NCBI GenBank assembly: GCA_020428115.1
Contig: JAGQNJ010000011.1
Location: 1-17,749, forward strand
Reading direction: 5' to 3'
Origin: Candidatus Saccharimonadota bacterium
Lineage (GTDB): Bacteria; Patescibacteriota; Saccharimonadia; Saccharimonadales; JAGQNJ01
Length of the DNA stretch: 17,749 nt
Part shown: positions 6,604 through 13,283 of the stretch, piece after piece
Layout of the letters: each line of letters opens with the position of its first letter
How positions within the stretch are numbered: the stretch's first letter is position 1
Made by a program: the position numbers and the translations under genes
The notes under the pieces: model-generated
Seen by the model: only the letters and a program-made list of their open reading frames with translations
What the model was told of the DNA's origin: nothing
Databases searched by the model: none

Positions 6604-7464
6604 ATGTCAGAACAAACACACCCTCACATTGTCGACCAAAAACTAGGCGAAGATACCCTCACTACAGTTGAGCTGGCACATGGCGAAACTGCTAAGCTTG
6701 CGCTTGGTTCCTATATTGAAGGTAACCAGGCTGTAGAAACAGGCAATGGCTACAACGGAGACGTTGTTGCTCTGTTTGAGCTGCCAGGTACCGAGGAAGA
6801 ACCCGCCAAACAAATAGCGCTAATGGACTTTGGTGAAATAGACCCAAATGACCCACCGAGCTTGCTGTATTACAAGGGTAAGCCTATGACACATATCTTC
6901 GGGCGCGTACAAAGCAGGTACGGGCTTGTTGCACACAATTATTCGCCAAGTGATCATATGAGAGCATACGTACCTCTTGAGATTGGCCAGCCTGCTAATG
7001 TAGGTCGTAAAACCGAACTATCTCACGACCTGGGACTTGATGAAAATGAAAGAGGTACAGAAGCAATTTCTAGGAACCACTTCTCAATTCAAATCGGTGA
7101 AGATGGGGAAGCTACTATAGATGACCATTCTAAGAACGGTACCAGAGTTACTTTTGCTGAATCAGAAAAACCTGCGGAATCTCTAGACGATAGAGCAGAG
7201 CGTTTGAAAGAAAAGCTAGCGTCAATTGAAGAGCCATTCGATCCGGATACACGTGCAAACCTTCATAGATATGCTTCAAACACACTTGGCAAGAAAGAAG
7301 CTCAAGCTGCAGGCGATGGCCAGGCCTCAACAGAATTTGGCCAATATGCCGGCCAAGCACTTTTAGCCTTGCCGGAAGAAGCTAAGGCTGTAAAAGATGA
7401 ATACCTACGAACCCTGAGCCAGCTTGAGAAAGTTCAAACTACAATAAGTGGGTCCGAGCAGTAA
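6604..7464 (+). CDS. FHA-domain protein of unknown function
   Basis: A 286-aa soluble protein with a forkhead-associated domain at about residues 118-190. It shows the family's signature positions: Gly134-Arg135, the Ser156-Arg157-Asn158-His159 block and Asn178-Gly179-Thr180 (SKNGTRV). FHA domains bind phosphothreonine peptides, often made by Ser/Thr kinases, though no kinase gene is in the window. The first ~115 residues are not recognised. The last ~100 are helical and charged and also unrecognised. No signal peptide or membrane helix is visible. The gene has a strong promoter of its own and a hairpin plus terminator downstream. The start is the first ATG; the Shine-Dalgarno is weak. Confidence 0.8.
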   Translation: MSEQTHPHIVDQKLGEDTLTTVELAHGETAKLALGSYIEGNQAVETGNGYNGDVVALFELPGTEEEPAKQIALMDFGEIDPNDPPSLLYYKGKPMTHIFGRVQSRYGLVAHNYSPSDHMRAYVPLEIGQPANVGRKTELSHDLGLDENERGTEAISRNHFSIQIGEDGEATIDDHSKNGTRVTFAESEKPAESLDDRAERLKEKLASIEEPFDPDTRANLHRYASNTLGKKEAQAAGDGQASTEFGQYAGQALLALPEEAKAVKDEYLRTLSQLEKVQTTISGSEQ

Positions 7465-7474
7465 CCTTTACTGA

Positions 7475-7493
7475 GATAGTACCTGATACTGTC
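7475..7493 (+). repeat. Small hairpin after the FHA gene
   Basis: GATAGTA pairs with TACTGTC (one T-G wobble) around CCTGA, 10 nt after the FHA stop codon. No T-run follows directly; the next terminator is at 7535. Confidence 0.3.
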
Positions 7494-7530
7494 GCGGAGG
7501 GAACACGCCAAGAAGAAATGCAAGGCAAAT

Positions 7531-7556
7531 AAAAAAACCGCCTGTGTGGGCGGTTT
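7531..7556 (-). terminator. Rho-independent terminator, shared by rpmA (-) and the FHA gene (+)
   Basis: AAACCGCC (7535-7542) pairs perfectly with GGCGGTTT (7549-7556) around a 6-nt loop. On the minus strand the stem is followed by seven T's, a textbook end for the methyltransferase-rpmA transcript. On the plus strand the stem ends in TTTGATTTT, so it probably also ends the FHA transcript. Confidence 0.85.
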
Positions 7557-7574
7557 GATTTTGCTACAAGTTTA

Positions 7575-7847
7575 TTACTCGACGGTTACTTCGGTACGAC
7601 GAATACTTTTGCCGGTGAAGCTGCGTACTTTGCGAGTATTGTAGGCAACAGTTCCGTCTTGTGCTGCATGGATAGTAAAGTTGCGAGACATAAATGTGCC
7701 CTTACCAGCTCGCTTGGTCATGCCAACCTGGCGAACGATAACTTGGCCAGTCTTGACCTTTTCGCCGCCAAAAAGCTTAACACCCAGCCGCTGTCCGGGG
7801 GAGTCATGAACGTTCTTACTTGAACCGCCTGCTTTAACTTTTGACAT
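7575..7847 (-). CDS. rpmA: 50S ribosomal protein L27
   Basis: L27 sits near the peptidyl transferase centre and its flexible N-terminal tail contacts tRNA. The 90-aa protein shows the L27 core KAGGSSKN, then RLGVKLFGGE and VIVRQ. The C-terminal half diverges from the usual form and is rich in Lys, Arg and Thr, as in other reduced-genome lineages. There is no long N-terminal extension of the kind cleaved by Prp in Firmicutes; the AGG tail begins at residue 6. It starts 6 nt after the RNA methyltransferase stop, so the two are almost certainly cotranscribed. The upstream Shine-Dalgarno is weak. It is not next to rplU or obg, its usual partners. Confidence 0.93.
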   Translation of the reverse strand: MSKVKAGGSSKNVHDSPGQRLGVKLFGGEKVKTGQVIVRQVGMTKRAGKGTFMSRNFTIHAAQDGTVAYNTRKVRSFTGKSIRRTEVTVE

Positions 7848-7853
7848 GTCGCT

Positions 7854-9053
7854 CTACTTTCTTACTAATACTACTAATTCACGGCCAACGATCTGACCTT
7901 CACGGTGATAAATAAGCGATTTATTATCCACGTGCTTAAAACTCAATCGATTATACCCCAGTTCCTCGAGGTGGTCAAGGGTAGAAAGATGTTTAAACGA
8001 ACCGTTAATAAACCAGGCGGGTACGGCAATACACATGCGGAAACCTTTGCTTGTTTGTTTGGCGACGTTTTGCAAAAACTTTTTGTGAATAGTGTTGACG
8101 TCATTCATGACAAGGTGAAGTGTCTCGGGGTCGGGAGTGTGTGCGAATGGTCGACCGAGGTAGGTTTCGCAGGCGATGCAAAATACGGCGTTCATTATGT
8201 CCCACTGATAGCTTGTTGCATCACCAACCTCGAGTCTAAAATAGTTTGTGCCGATTTGGTGTGTCTGATGAAGCCACTCAAGATTGGCTTTGGAATATTC
8301 AACCATTCTTGGATCAATGTCAGTTCCATACACGTCAAAACCTTTCATTATTTGCGCTTCCTGCAGGATCACGCCAGTACCACAAAAAGGATCAAGAATC
8401 ACTTCACCGATATGTGCGTCGAGGTCACCAATAGCTAGGTTAAGAATGATTTGTGCGAGCTTGGGCGGGAGCATACCCACACGAGCATCACGCTTCGGGC
8501 GAGCTTGATCACGTGCTGCATAGGCCTCGATATCCTGTACGCCAACGGTTTGAGCGAGATATACCGAGTCGCCATGTTGCACTAGTAGCAATTCCATCCC
8601 AAGAGGCGGCTGTGCCAGCTTGTTGTGTAACACTTGCGCGCTGGACAGCTCGGTTGCCTTGGTAGGTATGACGCGAACTGGTCGCATGTCAGACTGGCGA
8701 ACCGCTTTTTTGACACTGAGCGCTGTGCGTTCAATAGCCTTCTGGTTGGTTTGAAGTCCATAAGTGCTAATGCCAAACAGCAATTTACCTGGACCGATGC
8801 AACACGTGTGTTTGGGCACGTGCTCTACAAGATAGTCAGATAGCTTTTGCCAGTCTGTGAACTCAAGCTGGGTTAATAGTTTGGCAGCCTTTACTGTTCC
8901 ACCAACACGGTTTATATCGAATTGGTTTGGGTCAATATCAATAATTGCGCCATGGTTGCCAATTGGTGTTACGGTATCTGCTCCATAAAGGCTTTCGATT
9001 TCGGCAAGTCCCAGGGCGGGTTGCCTCCCAAAAATAACTAACGTTTTATTCAT
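7854..9053 (-). CDS. Trm11/TrmG10-like RNA methyltransferase
   Basis: A 399-aa SAM-dependent methyltransferase, probably modifying tRNA guanosine-N2. The N-terminal ~170 residues look like the substrate-binding half (THUMP-like) of this family. The linker RDQARPKRDARVGMLPPKLA (181-200) is characteristic of Trm11 and archaeal TrmG10 enzymes. SAM motif I DPFCGTG is at 221-227 and the acidic residue after strand 2 is near Asp245 (GTDIDP). The usual catalytic motif IV (N/DPPY or DPPF) is not visible; at the expected place there is FCIACETYLGRPF (about 291-303). Substrate and even activity are therefore uncertain. It is the first gene of a two-gene unit with rpmA and has a leaderless-type promoter. 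Confidence 0.75.
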   Translation of the reverse strand: MNKTLVIFGRQPALGLAEIESLYGADTVTPIGNHGAIIDIDPNQFDINRVGGTVKAAKLLTQLEFTDWQKLSDYLVEHVPKHTCCIGPGKLLFGISTYGLQTNQKAIERTALSVKKAVRQSDMRPVRVIPTKATELSSAQVLHNKLAQPPLGMELLLVQHGDSVYLAQTVGVQDIEAYAARDQARPKRDARVGMLPPKLAQIILNLAIGDLDAHIGEVILDPFCGTGVILQEAQIMKGFDVYGTDIDPRMVEYSKANLEWLHQTHQIGTNYFRLEVGDATSYQWDIMNAVFCIACETYLGRPFAHTPDPETLHLVMNDVNTIHKKFLQNVAKQTSKGFRMCIAVPAWFINGSFKHLSTLDHLEELGYNRLSFKHVDNKSLIYHREGQIVGRELVVLVRK

Positions 9054-9060
9054 TAGTATA

Positions 9061-9066
9061 AGTATA
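9061..9066 (-). promoter_or_regulatory. -10 box of the methyltransferase-rpmA unit, leaderless-type
   Basis: On the minus strand TATACT (9066 down to 9061) is followed by exactly 7 nt and then the ATG at 9053. No clear -35 box or Shine-Dalgarno was seen. A second TATACT overlaps immediately downstream (9060 to 9055), but that is too close to the ATG to be the working -10. Confidence 0.5.
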
Positions 9067-9090
9067 GCGCGAGTCGAGTACTTTTTGGGT

Positions 9091-9096
9091 TATAAT
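9091..9096 (+). promoter_or_regulatory. -10 box of the flippase-xseA unit
   Basis: TATAAT, 12 nt before the ATG at 9109, predicting a leader of only about 5 nt. No Shine-Dalgarno and no good -35 were seen. It is divergent from the minus-strand promoter 25 bp away. Confidence 0.5.
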
Positions 9097-9108
9097 ACAT
9101 ATTGATCT

Positions 9109-10155
9109 ATGCCAGAAGAAAAGAGAAGACAGCAACGCTGGAAACTTATTCTAACTATTGTCACGTTAGTAGCACTTGCTGCTGTGGTCTATTTTGCCCG
9201 TGAACAGATACTTGAGACGATCTCAAATCTTAGTCGAGTTAATCGATATGCATTGTTGCTGATGATTCCTGCGCAGATGCTGAACTATCATGCTTATGCA
9301 CGAATGTATCAGGCGCTGTTTGCGGTGCTTGCTCACAAGATTCGCTACGGGTATCTCGTGCGAGTAGTGCTCGAGCTCAATTTTGTAAACAATGTGTTTC
9401 CAAGTGGTGGAGTGTCGGGATTTTCTTACTTTGGGTTACGTATGAAGGCGGAGGGAGTGAGCTACGGCAAGGCTACGTTAGTACAAATGATGCGATTTAT
9501 TCTGCTATTTGTATCGTTTCAGGTGTTGCTATTTATCGGATTGATATTGCTGGTAATCGGCGGGCAGGCCAGTCAGTTTGTCATACTTATCGCAAGCTCA
9601 TTAGCAACTTTGTTACTTGTTGGCACAATTGCAGCGGCATTTATTATTGGGAGCAAACGCCGTATCAACGGGTTCTTTACGTACCTAACGCGACTGGTCA
9701 ATAAGCTTATTCATGTACTGCGACCCAAACACCCCGAAACGATTAATGTTGATAGGGTAGAGCGAGTCTTTACCGACCTGCACGAAAACTACATGGTACT
9801 CAAGAAAAACCCAGGCTTTCTTAAAAAACCGCTGTTTTATGGATTGCTGGCAAACCTTGCGGAAGTTCTGACAATCTATGTGGTGTACATTGCCTTTGGC
9901 GAGTGGGTTAACCCAGGCGCCGTGATTATCGCCTATGCAGTTGCAAACTTTGCGGGGCTTGTGTCTGTACTGCCAGGAGGAGTTGGTATTTACGAGGCGT
10001 TGATGACGGCAATTATGGCTTCGGCAGGTGTGCCAGCTGGTGTAAGCTTGCCAGTGACAATCATGTACCGTGTACTAAATATGGGTATGCAGTTGCCACC
10101 AGGCTACTACTATTATCACCGAGCGCTTCACAGTAACGAAGTGCCCAAACCATGA
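9109..10155 (+). CDS. Flippase-like / lysylphosphatidylglycerol synthase transmembrane-domain protein
   Basis: A 348-aa polytopic membrane protein of the YbhN/AglD/MprF N-domain family (UPF0104). Relatives flip or help export lipids or lipid-linked sugars, and in MprF move aminoacylated phosphatidylglycerol. Helices are visible at about residues 12-30, 45-65, 127-152, 155-182, 245-265, 270-290 and 300-325. Family motifs are present: NNVFPSGGVSGFSYF (94-108) and LPGGVGIYE (288-296). The soluble LysPG synthase domain of MprF is absent, so the transported lipid cannot be named. The ATG at 9109 follows a -10 box by 12 nt, so translation is probably almost leaderless. The stop overlaps the xseA start by 4 bp (ATGA). 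Confidence 0.82.
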   Translation: MPEEKRRQQRWKLILTIVTLVALAAVVYFAREQILETISNLSRVNRYALLLMIPAQMLNYHAYARMYQALFAVLAHKIRYGYLVRVVLELNFVNNVFPSGGVSGFSYFGLRMKAEGVSYGKATLVQMMRFILLFVSFQVLLFIGLILLVIGGQASQFVILIASSLATLLLVGTIAAAFIIGSKRRINGFFTYLTRLVNKLIHVLRPKHPETINVDRVERVFTDLHENYMVLKKNPGFLKKPLFYGLLANLAEVLTIYVVYIAFGEWVNPGAVIIAYAVANFAGLVSVLPGGVGIYEALMTAIMASAGVPAGVSLPVTIMYRVLNMGMQLPPGYYYYHRALHSNEVPKP

Positions 10156-11258
10156 GTCGTGTGCCGGTATTCGGCGTTAGTGACTTCGTGGCTGTGTTCA
10201 ACCAGACAGTCGCGTATGCCTATCCAAGTGTTGTTATTGAGGGTGAGCTCAGTAGCTTTCGGGTGAGTAAAAACCGCTGGGTGTATTTTGATCTCAAGGA
10301 CGAGGACGCAAACGTACGGTTTTTTGGAAGTGTGTACAATTTGCCCGGGCCCCTCGAAGATGGCATGATGCTGCGAGTTGTTGGTAGTCCACAACTCCAT
10401 CCGAAGTTTGGGTTTAGTATTACTGTCCAGTCCATCCAGCTGGCAGGAGAGGGCACTATCAAAAAGGCTGCCAAACTCCTGGAGGCCAAGCTTAGCAAAG
10501 AAGGATTGTTTGAGCAGGCGCGCAAGCGGATGTTGCCGTATCCGCCAAAGTTCATTGGACTTATCACTTCGGCTGAGTCGGCGGCGTATGCTGATTTCGT
10601 AAAAGTTATTGGTAGCCGATGGTCAGGGCTAGAAATTGGATTATATGATGTGCAGGTTCAGGGCGAGGATGCACCAACGCAAATTATTGCGGCACTAGAA
10701 TATTTTAATAGCCATGCTCAGGCGCCAGACGTTTTGGTGATAACCCGTGGGGGCGGTAGTAGTGAAGATCTGCAAGTGTTTAATACCGAAAGCGTCACGC
10801 GGGCTGTAGCTGGTAGTCGTATCCCGACGCTGGTTGCTATTGGTCATGAGATAGATGTGAGTTTGGCAGAAATGGCAGCAGATATGCGCGCCAGCACGCC
10901 AAGTAATGCCGCAGAGTTGCTCGTGCCTGATAGACAGCGTGAGCTAGCAGAACTTCATGATGTGAATCAGCGCATGAGCGATTCCGTGCAACGGGCAATC
11001 GCACGAGCGCGCGAAAAGCTTAGTGCCTTTGACGAACAAAGCCGAGACTATATTAATCTTGTCATACGGCGGCAGCGTGTTCAGCTCGAAAGTACCAGGA
11101 AACTCCTGAGTGTTATCAATCCATCAACTGTGCTCAAACGTGGCTATGCTCTGGTGTACAAGGACGGCACATTGGTCCGTTCCAAGACGGCAACAAAGCG
11201 AGGAGATCAAATCCAGATCCGCGTGGCAGATGGTCAGTTTGGTGCTGAAGTACAGTAG
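10152..11258 (+). CDS. xseA: Exodeoxyribonuclease VII large subunit
   Basis: Catalytic subunit of exonuclease VII, which degrades single-stranded DNA from both ends to oligonucleotides and takes part in repair. The 368-aa protein has an N-terminal OB-fold (about 1-95). The catalytic domain carries GLITS (136-140), RGGGSSEDL (199-207), GHEID (231-235) and ADMRASTP (243-250), all hallmarks of XseA. It is shorter than E. coli XseA (456 aa), mainly because the C-terminal coiled-coil region that binds small subunits is reduced. The start overlaps the flippase stop by 4 bp, indicating translational coupling. The small subunit gene is not adjacent; an unrecognised gene lies between them. Confidence 0.94.
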   Translation: MSRVPVFGVSDFVAVFNQTVAYAYPSVVIEGELSSFRVSKNRWVYFDLKDEDANVRFFGSVYNLPGPLEDGMMLRVVGSPQLHPKFGFSITVQSIQLAGEGTIKKAAKLLEAKLSKEGLFEQARKRMLPYPPKFIGLITSAESAAYADFVKVIGSRWSGLEIGLYDVQVQGEDAPTQIIAALEYFNSHAQAPDVLVITRGGGSSEDLQVFNTESVTRAVAGSRIPTLVAIGHEIDVSLAEMAADMRASTPSNAAELLVPDRQRELAELHDVNQRMSDSVQRAIARAREKLSAFDEQSRDYINLVIRRQRVQLESTRKLLSVINPSTVLKRGYALVYKDGTLVRSKTATKRGDQIQIRVADGQFGAEVQ

Positions 11259-11264
11259 CTAGAG

Positions 11265-11298
11265 TATGGTATAGTATCTTTATAACCAAGGAGGTGAC
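11265..11298 (+). promoter_or_regulatory. Extended -10 promoter and full-consensus Shine-Dalgarno
   Basis: TGG-TATAGT (-10 at 11270-11275) lies 12 nt after the xseA stop; no good -35 was seen. AAGGAGGTGA (11288-11297) is the complete complement of the usual 16S rRNA 3' end and lies just before the ATG at 11299. It is by far the strongest ribosome binding site in the window. Confidence 0.65.
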
Positions 11299-11823
11299 AT
11301 GAGTGAAATCACAGCAGGTGGGTTAGACATAGATGATGCAGTGCGTAGAGCAGCAGCAGACAAGCTCATACAAGACATGGCAGACCAGGCCTTGGCAGAC
11401 GAACGGAGTTGGCCGCGTGCCGCAGTGAGCACTCTCATTGCACACGGTATAACTGAAGCCCCCTTAGCAGATAGGTTTGTTGATGGCGAGGATGTGGCAA
11501 CTAAACTAACGATACGTGAAGGGCACTATGGCCAAGCTCTTTTGCATTTAATGTTGGATGGTTTAACAGAAACCCCAGAATACATCGGGGAATCATGGCC
11601 ACCTGGGCCATATACTGTAAGAGCCGGCGCGGCTAGTTTGATCCCGAAAGACTCTGGGCTGTTGTTTAATGATATATATGAGCCTACAACGCCACCAGAA
11701 CCGATGAGTGATGTGCAACGGGCATTTGTAACCACTCTGTTGCACGAAGCAATTGATATTAGTGGTGTCGAGGTAATAATGGAGACAAGACTCGCATGGC
11801 AAACAAATCATACCGTGAGCTAA
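11299..11823 (+). CDS. Unrecognised protein between xseA and xseB
   Basis: No family was recognised. The 174-aa protein is acidic and apparently soluble, with no signal peptide or membrane helix. The first ~60 residues look helical (AVRRAAADKLIQDMADQALA). The middle has a Pro/Gly-rich stretch (SWPPGPYTVRAG, about 99-110), followed by DSGLLFNDIYEPTTPPEP. The last part is again helical. It has its own extended -10 and a perfect Shine-Dalgarno, so strong translation is expected. Its last 28 nt overlap the start of xseB in another frame, so xseB translation is probably coupled to it. Position between the two exonuclease VII genes hints at a connection with that enzyme, but nothing in the sequence shows one. 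Confidence 0.75.
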   Translation: MSEITAGGLDIDDAVRRAAADKLIQDMADQALADERSWPRAAVSTLIAHGITEAPLADRFVDGEDVATKLTIREGHYGQALLHLMLDGLTETPEYIGESWPPGPYTVRAGAASLIPKDSGLLFNDIYEPTTPPEPMSDVQRAFVTTLLHEAIDISGVEVIMETRLAWQTNHTVS

Positions 11824-11981
11824 AAGAACAACTTGATGAGGTGCTGGCTAGGTTACAACAGGATGATATTGATATTGACGAGGCAATGAAGCTGCATCAG
11901 CACGGGACAAAGTTAGTTACCGAGTTAGAAACATATCTCAAAACTGCTGAGAACAAAATAACCAAACACAAGCGAGCGTAG
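11796..11981 (+). CDS. xseB: Exodeoxyribonuclease VII small subunit
   Basis: Small helical subunit that coats the coiled coil of XseA and is needed for activity. The 61-aa protein has the XseB core: SYRELKEQLDEVLARLQ followed by DIDIDEAMKLHQHG and a second helix VTELETYLKTAENKI. E. coli XseB is 80 aa, so this is a short version, in line with the shortened XseA. The ATG lies inside the end of the preceding unknown gene (28-nt overlap), with GGAGA at 11781-11785 as a possible ribosome site. The next gene starts 1 nt after its stop codon. Confidence 0.9.
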   Translation: MANKSYRELKEQLDEVLARLQQDDIDIDEAMKLHQHGTKLVTELETYLKTAENKITKHKRA

Positions 11982-11982
11982 C

Positions 11983-12471
11983 ATGCAGTTGGTATTGTTT
12001 GGCGTGGTGTTTGTTTTGATTTGTTTTGCGTTCGTAGTCCTCTTTGGGGCGCCGTATGTACCAACGCTGAGTCCGCAGGTCAAAACAGCGCTCGATCTGA
12101 TTGATCTTAAAAAGGGGCAAACGCTGCTAGAGCTGGGAAGTGGCGACGGGCGCGTACTGCGCGCGGCAGCACAGCGCGGTTTGCTAGCTATTGGCTATGA
12201 GCTTAACCCTTTGTTGGTTGTATACTCGCGCCTGACAACCTGGAAATATCGTAAACAAGTGCGCATTGTGTGGGGCAATTTTTGGAATGTACAACTGCCT
12301 GAGTGTGATGGGGTGTTTGTGTTTTTGCTTGATCGGTATATGAGGCGGCTTGATCAGAAAATTACCAAGCAAGCTCGGGGCAAAACCAAGCTTGTCAGCT
12401 TTGCCTTTGAGATACCTGGCAAGCGATATGCAAAACGGCGCGGTGGTTTGTTTTTGTATCTCTATGACTAG
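11983..12471 (+). CDS. Membrane-anchored FAM173-like lysine methyltransferase candidate
   Basis: A 162-aa protein with one N-terminal membrane helix (about 2-22) followed directly by a short class I SAM-methyltransferase domain. Motif I is LELGSGDGRV (49-58) and post-I is GYELNPLLVVYSR (71-83). The order YVPTLSPQV, LGSGDGR, AAAQRG, GYELNP, YSR closely resembles the eukaryotic FAM173 enzymes ATPSCKMT and ANTKMT, which methylate a lysine in ATP synthase subunit c and in the adenine nucleotide translocator. Those too have a membrane segment before a minimal domain. A membrane protein substrate is therefore plausible but is inference. It starts 1 nt after xseB and shares its transcript. No C-terminal substrate domain is present. 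Confidence 0.72.
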   Translation: MQLVLFGVVFVLICFAFVVLFGAPYVPTLSPQVKTALDLIDLKKGQTLLELGSGDGRVLRAAAQRGLLAIGYELNPLLVVYSRLTTWKYRKQVRIVWGNFWNVQLPECDGVFVFLLDRYMRRLDQKITKQARGKTKLVSFAFEIPGKRYAKRRGGLFLYLYD

Positions 12472-12473
12472 TC

Positions 12474-12502
12474 TTGCCTTGATGGGGACTATCAGTTACC
12501 AT
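12474..12502 (+). promoter_or_regulatory. Leaderless-type promoter of the membrane protein gene
   Basis: TTGCCT (12474-12479), a 17-nt spacer and TACCAT (12497-12502). The -10 ends 7 nt before the ATG at 12510. The -10 and following bases, TACCATTAGCA, are identical to those in front of the response regulator gene. Confidence 0.55.
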
Positions 12503-12509
12503 TAGCAGT

Positions 12510-13172
12510 ATGAAACCTGTAGACCAAAAGGGCGCAATAAATGTGCTGCTTATACCGCTGATTGTTATTGTGCTTGCCTTTTTTGGTGCACTTGCTTTTG
12601 GCTTCTGGGCCTACTCTGGACGCCAGGATTACAAAAACAATGTCGATGAGAAGATTGCAACTGCTGTTGATGTTGCCGAGAAGCAGACGGCAACCGAAAA
12701 GGATAATGAATTTATCGAACGAGAAAAACAGCCACTCAAAGAGTACCAAGGTCCCTCATCACTCGGGACAATAATTATCAAGTATCCAAAGACCTGGAGC
12801 GCCTACGTCAATGACAGCGGCAAGGGCAGTGCTCCGCTCGATGGATATTTTTATCCAGGAGTAGTGCCTGGGGTTGATACTGGCGCTAGCTACGCGCTGC
12901 GTTTACAAGTTAGCGAGAAGACGTTTTCTGATGAAGCAAAGGCCTATGACAATGATGTCAAACAAGGCAAGGTCAGCTCTCAGCCGTACCAGCCTGTTAA
13001 TGTCAAAAATGTCGTTGGCTTACGACTTACAGGCGAAATCGAGAAAGGCAAACAGGGTATCATGATACTACTGCCACTCCGTGATAAAACGATAAAACTT
13101 TGGACAGAAGCACCTCAGTTTGAGCAAGACTTTGACACTAATATATTGCCAAACTTCAGCTTCACCCCATAA
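12510..13172 (+). CDS. Single-pass membrane protein with extracytoplasmic domain, unknown function
   Basis: A 220-aa protein with a short cytoplasmic start, one membrane helix (about 10-33), then an external region. The external part begins with a charged helical stalk (about 38-75: NVDEKIATAVDVAEKQTATE and onward). A compact beta-rich domain follows (about 80-220), with the sequence IIIKYPKTWSAYV and a C-terminal FDTNILPNFSF. The type of domain resembles PsbP/DUF-like lipoprotein domains only loosely, so no function is assigned. No lipobox cysteine is present. It has an independent leaderless-type promoter. I have the impression that this protein type is conserved in Saccharibacteria, but that was not checked. 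Confidence 0.75.
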   Translation: MKPVDQKGAINVLLIPLIVIVLAFFGALAFGFWAYSGRQDYKNNVDEKIATAVDVAEKQTATEKDNEFIEREKQPLKEYQGPSSLGTIIIKYPKTWSAYVNDSGKGSAPLDGYFYPGVVPGVDTGASYALRLQVSEKTFSDEAKAYDNDVKQGKVSSQPYQPVNVKNVVGLRLTGEIEKGKQGIMILLPLRDKTIKLWTEAPQFEQDFDTNILPNFSFTP

Positions 13173-13283
13173 CCTACTCAATACTTTTACACCACCATCC
13201 TTCTCTCATTCTTTTTGCTACCAAAAGTACTCTGTTGTTTCGAGATGCCCAAACCCCAGAATTACGTACGCCTACTGATTAAC

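Noticed and set aside
7905..8438. 177-codon plus-strand frame opposite the RNA methyltransferase
   Set aside because: It is the antisense of a clearly conserved coding region and shows no family motif, promoter or ribosome site.
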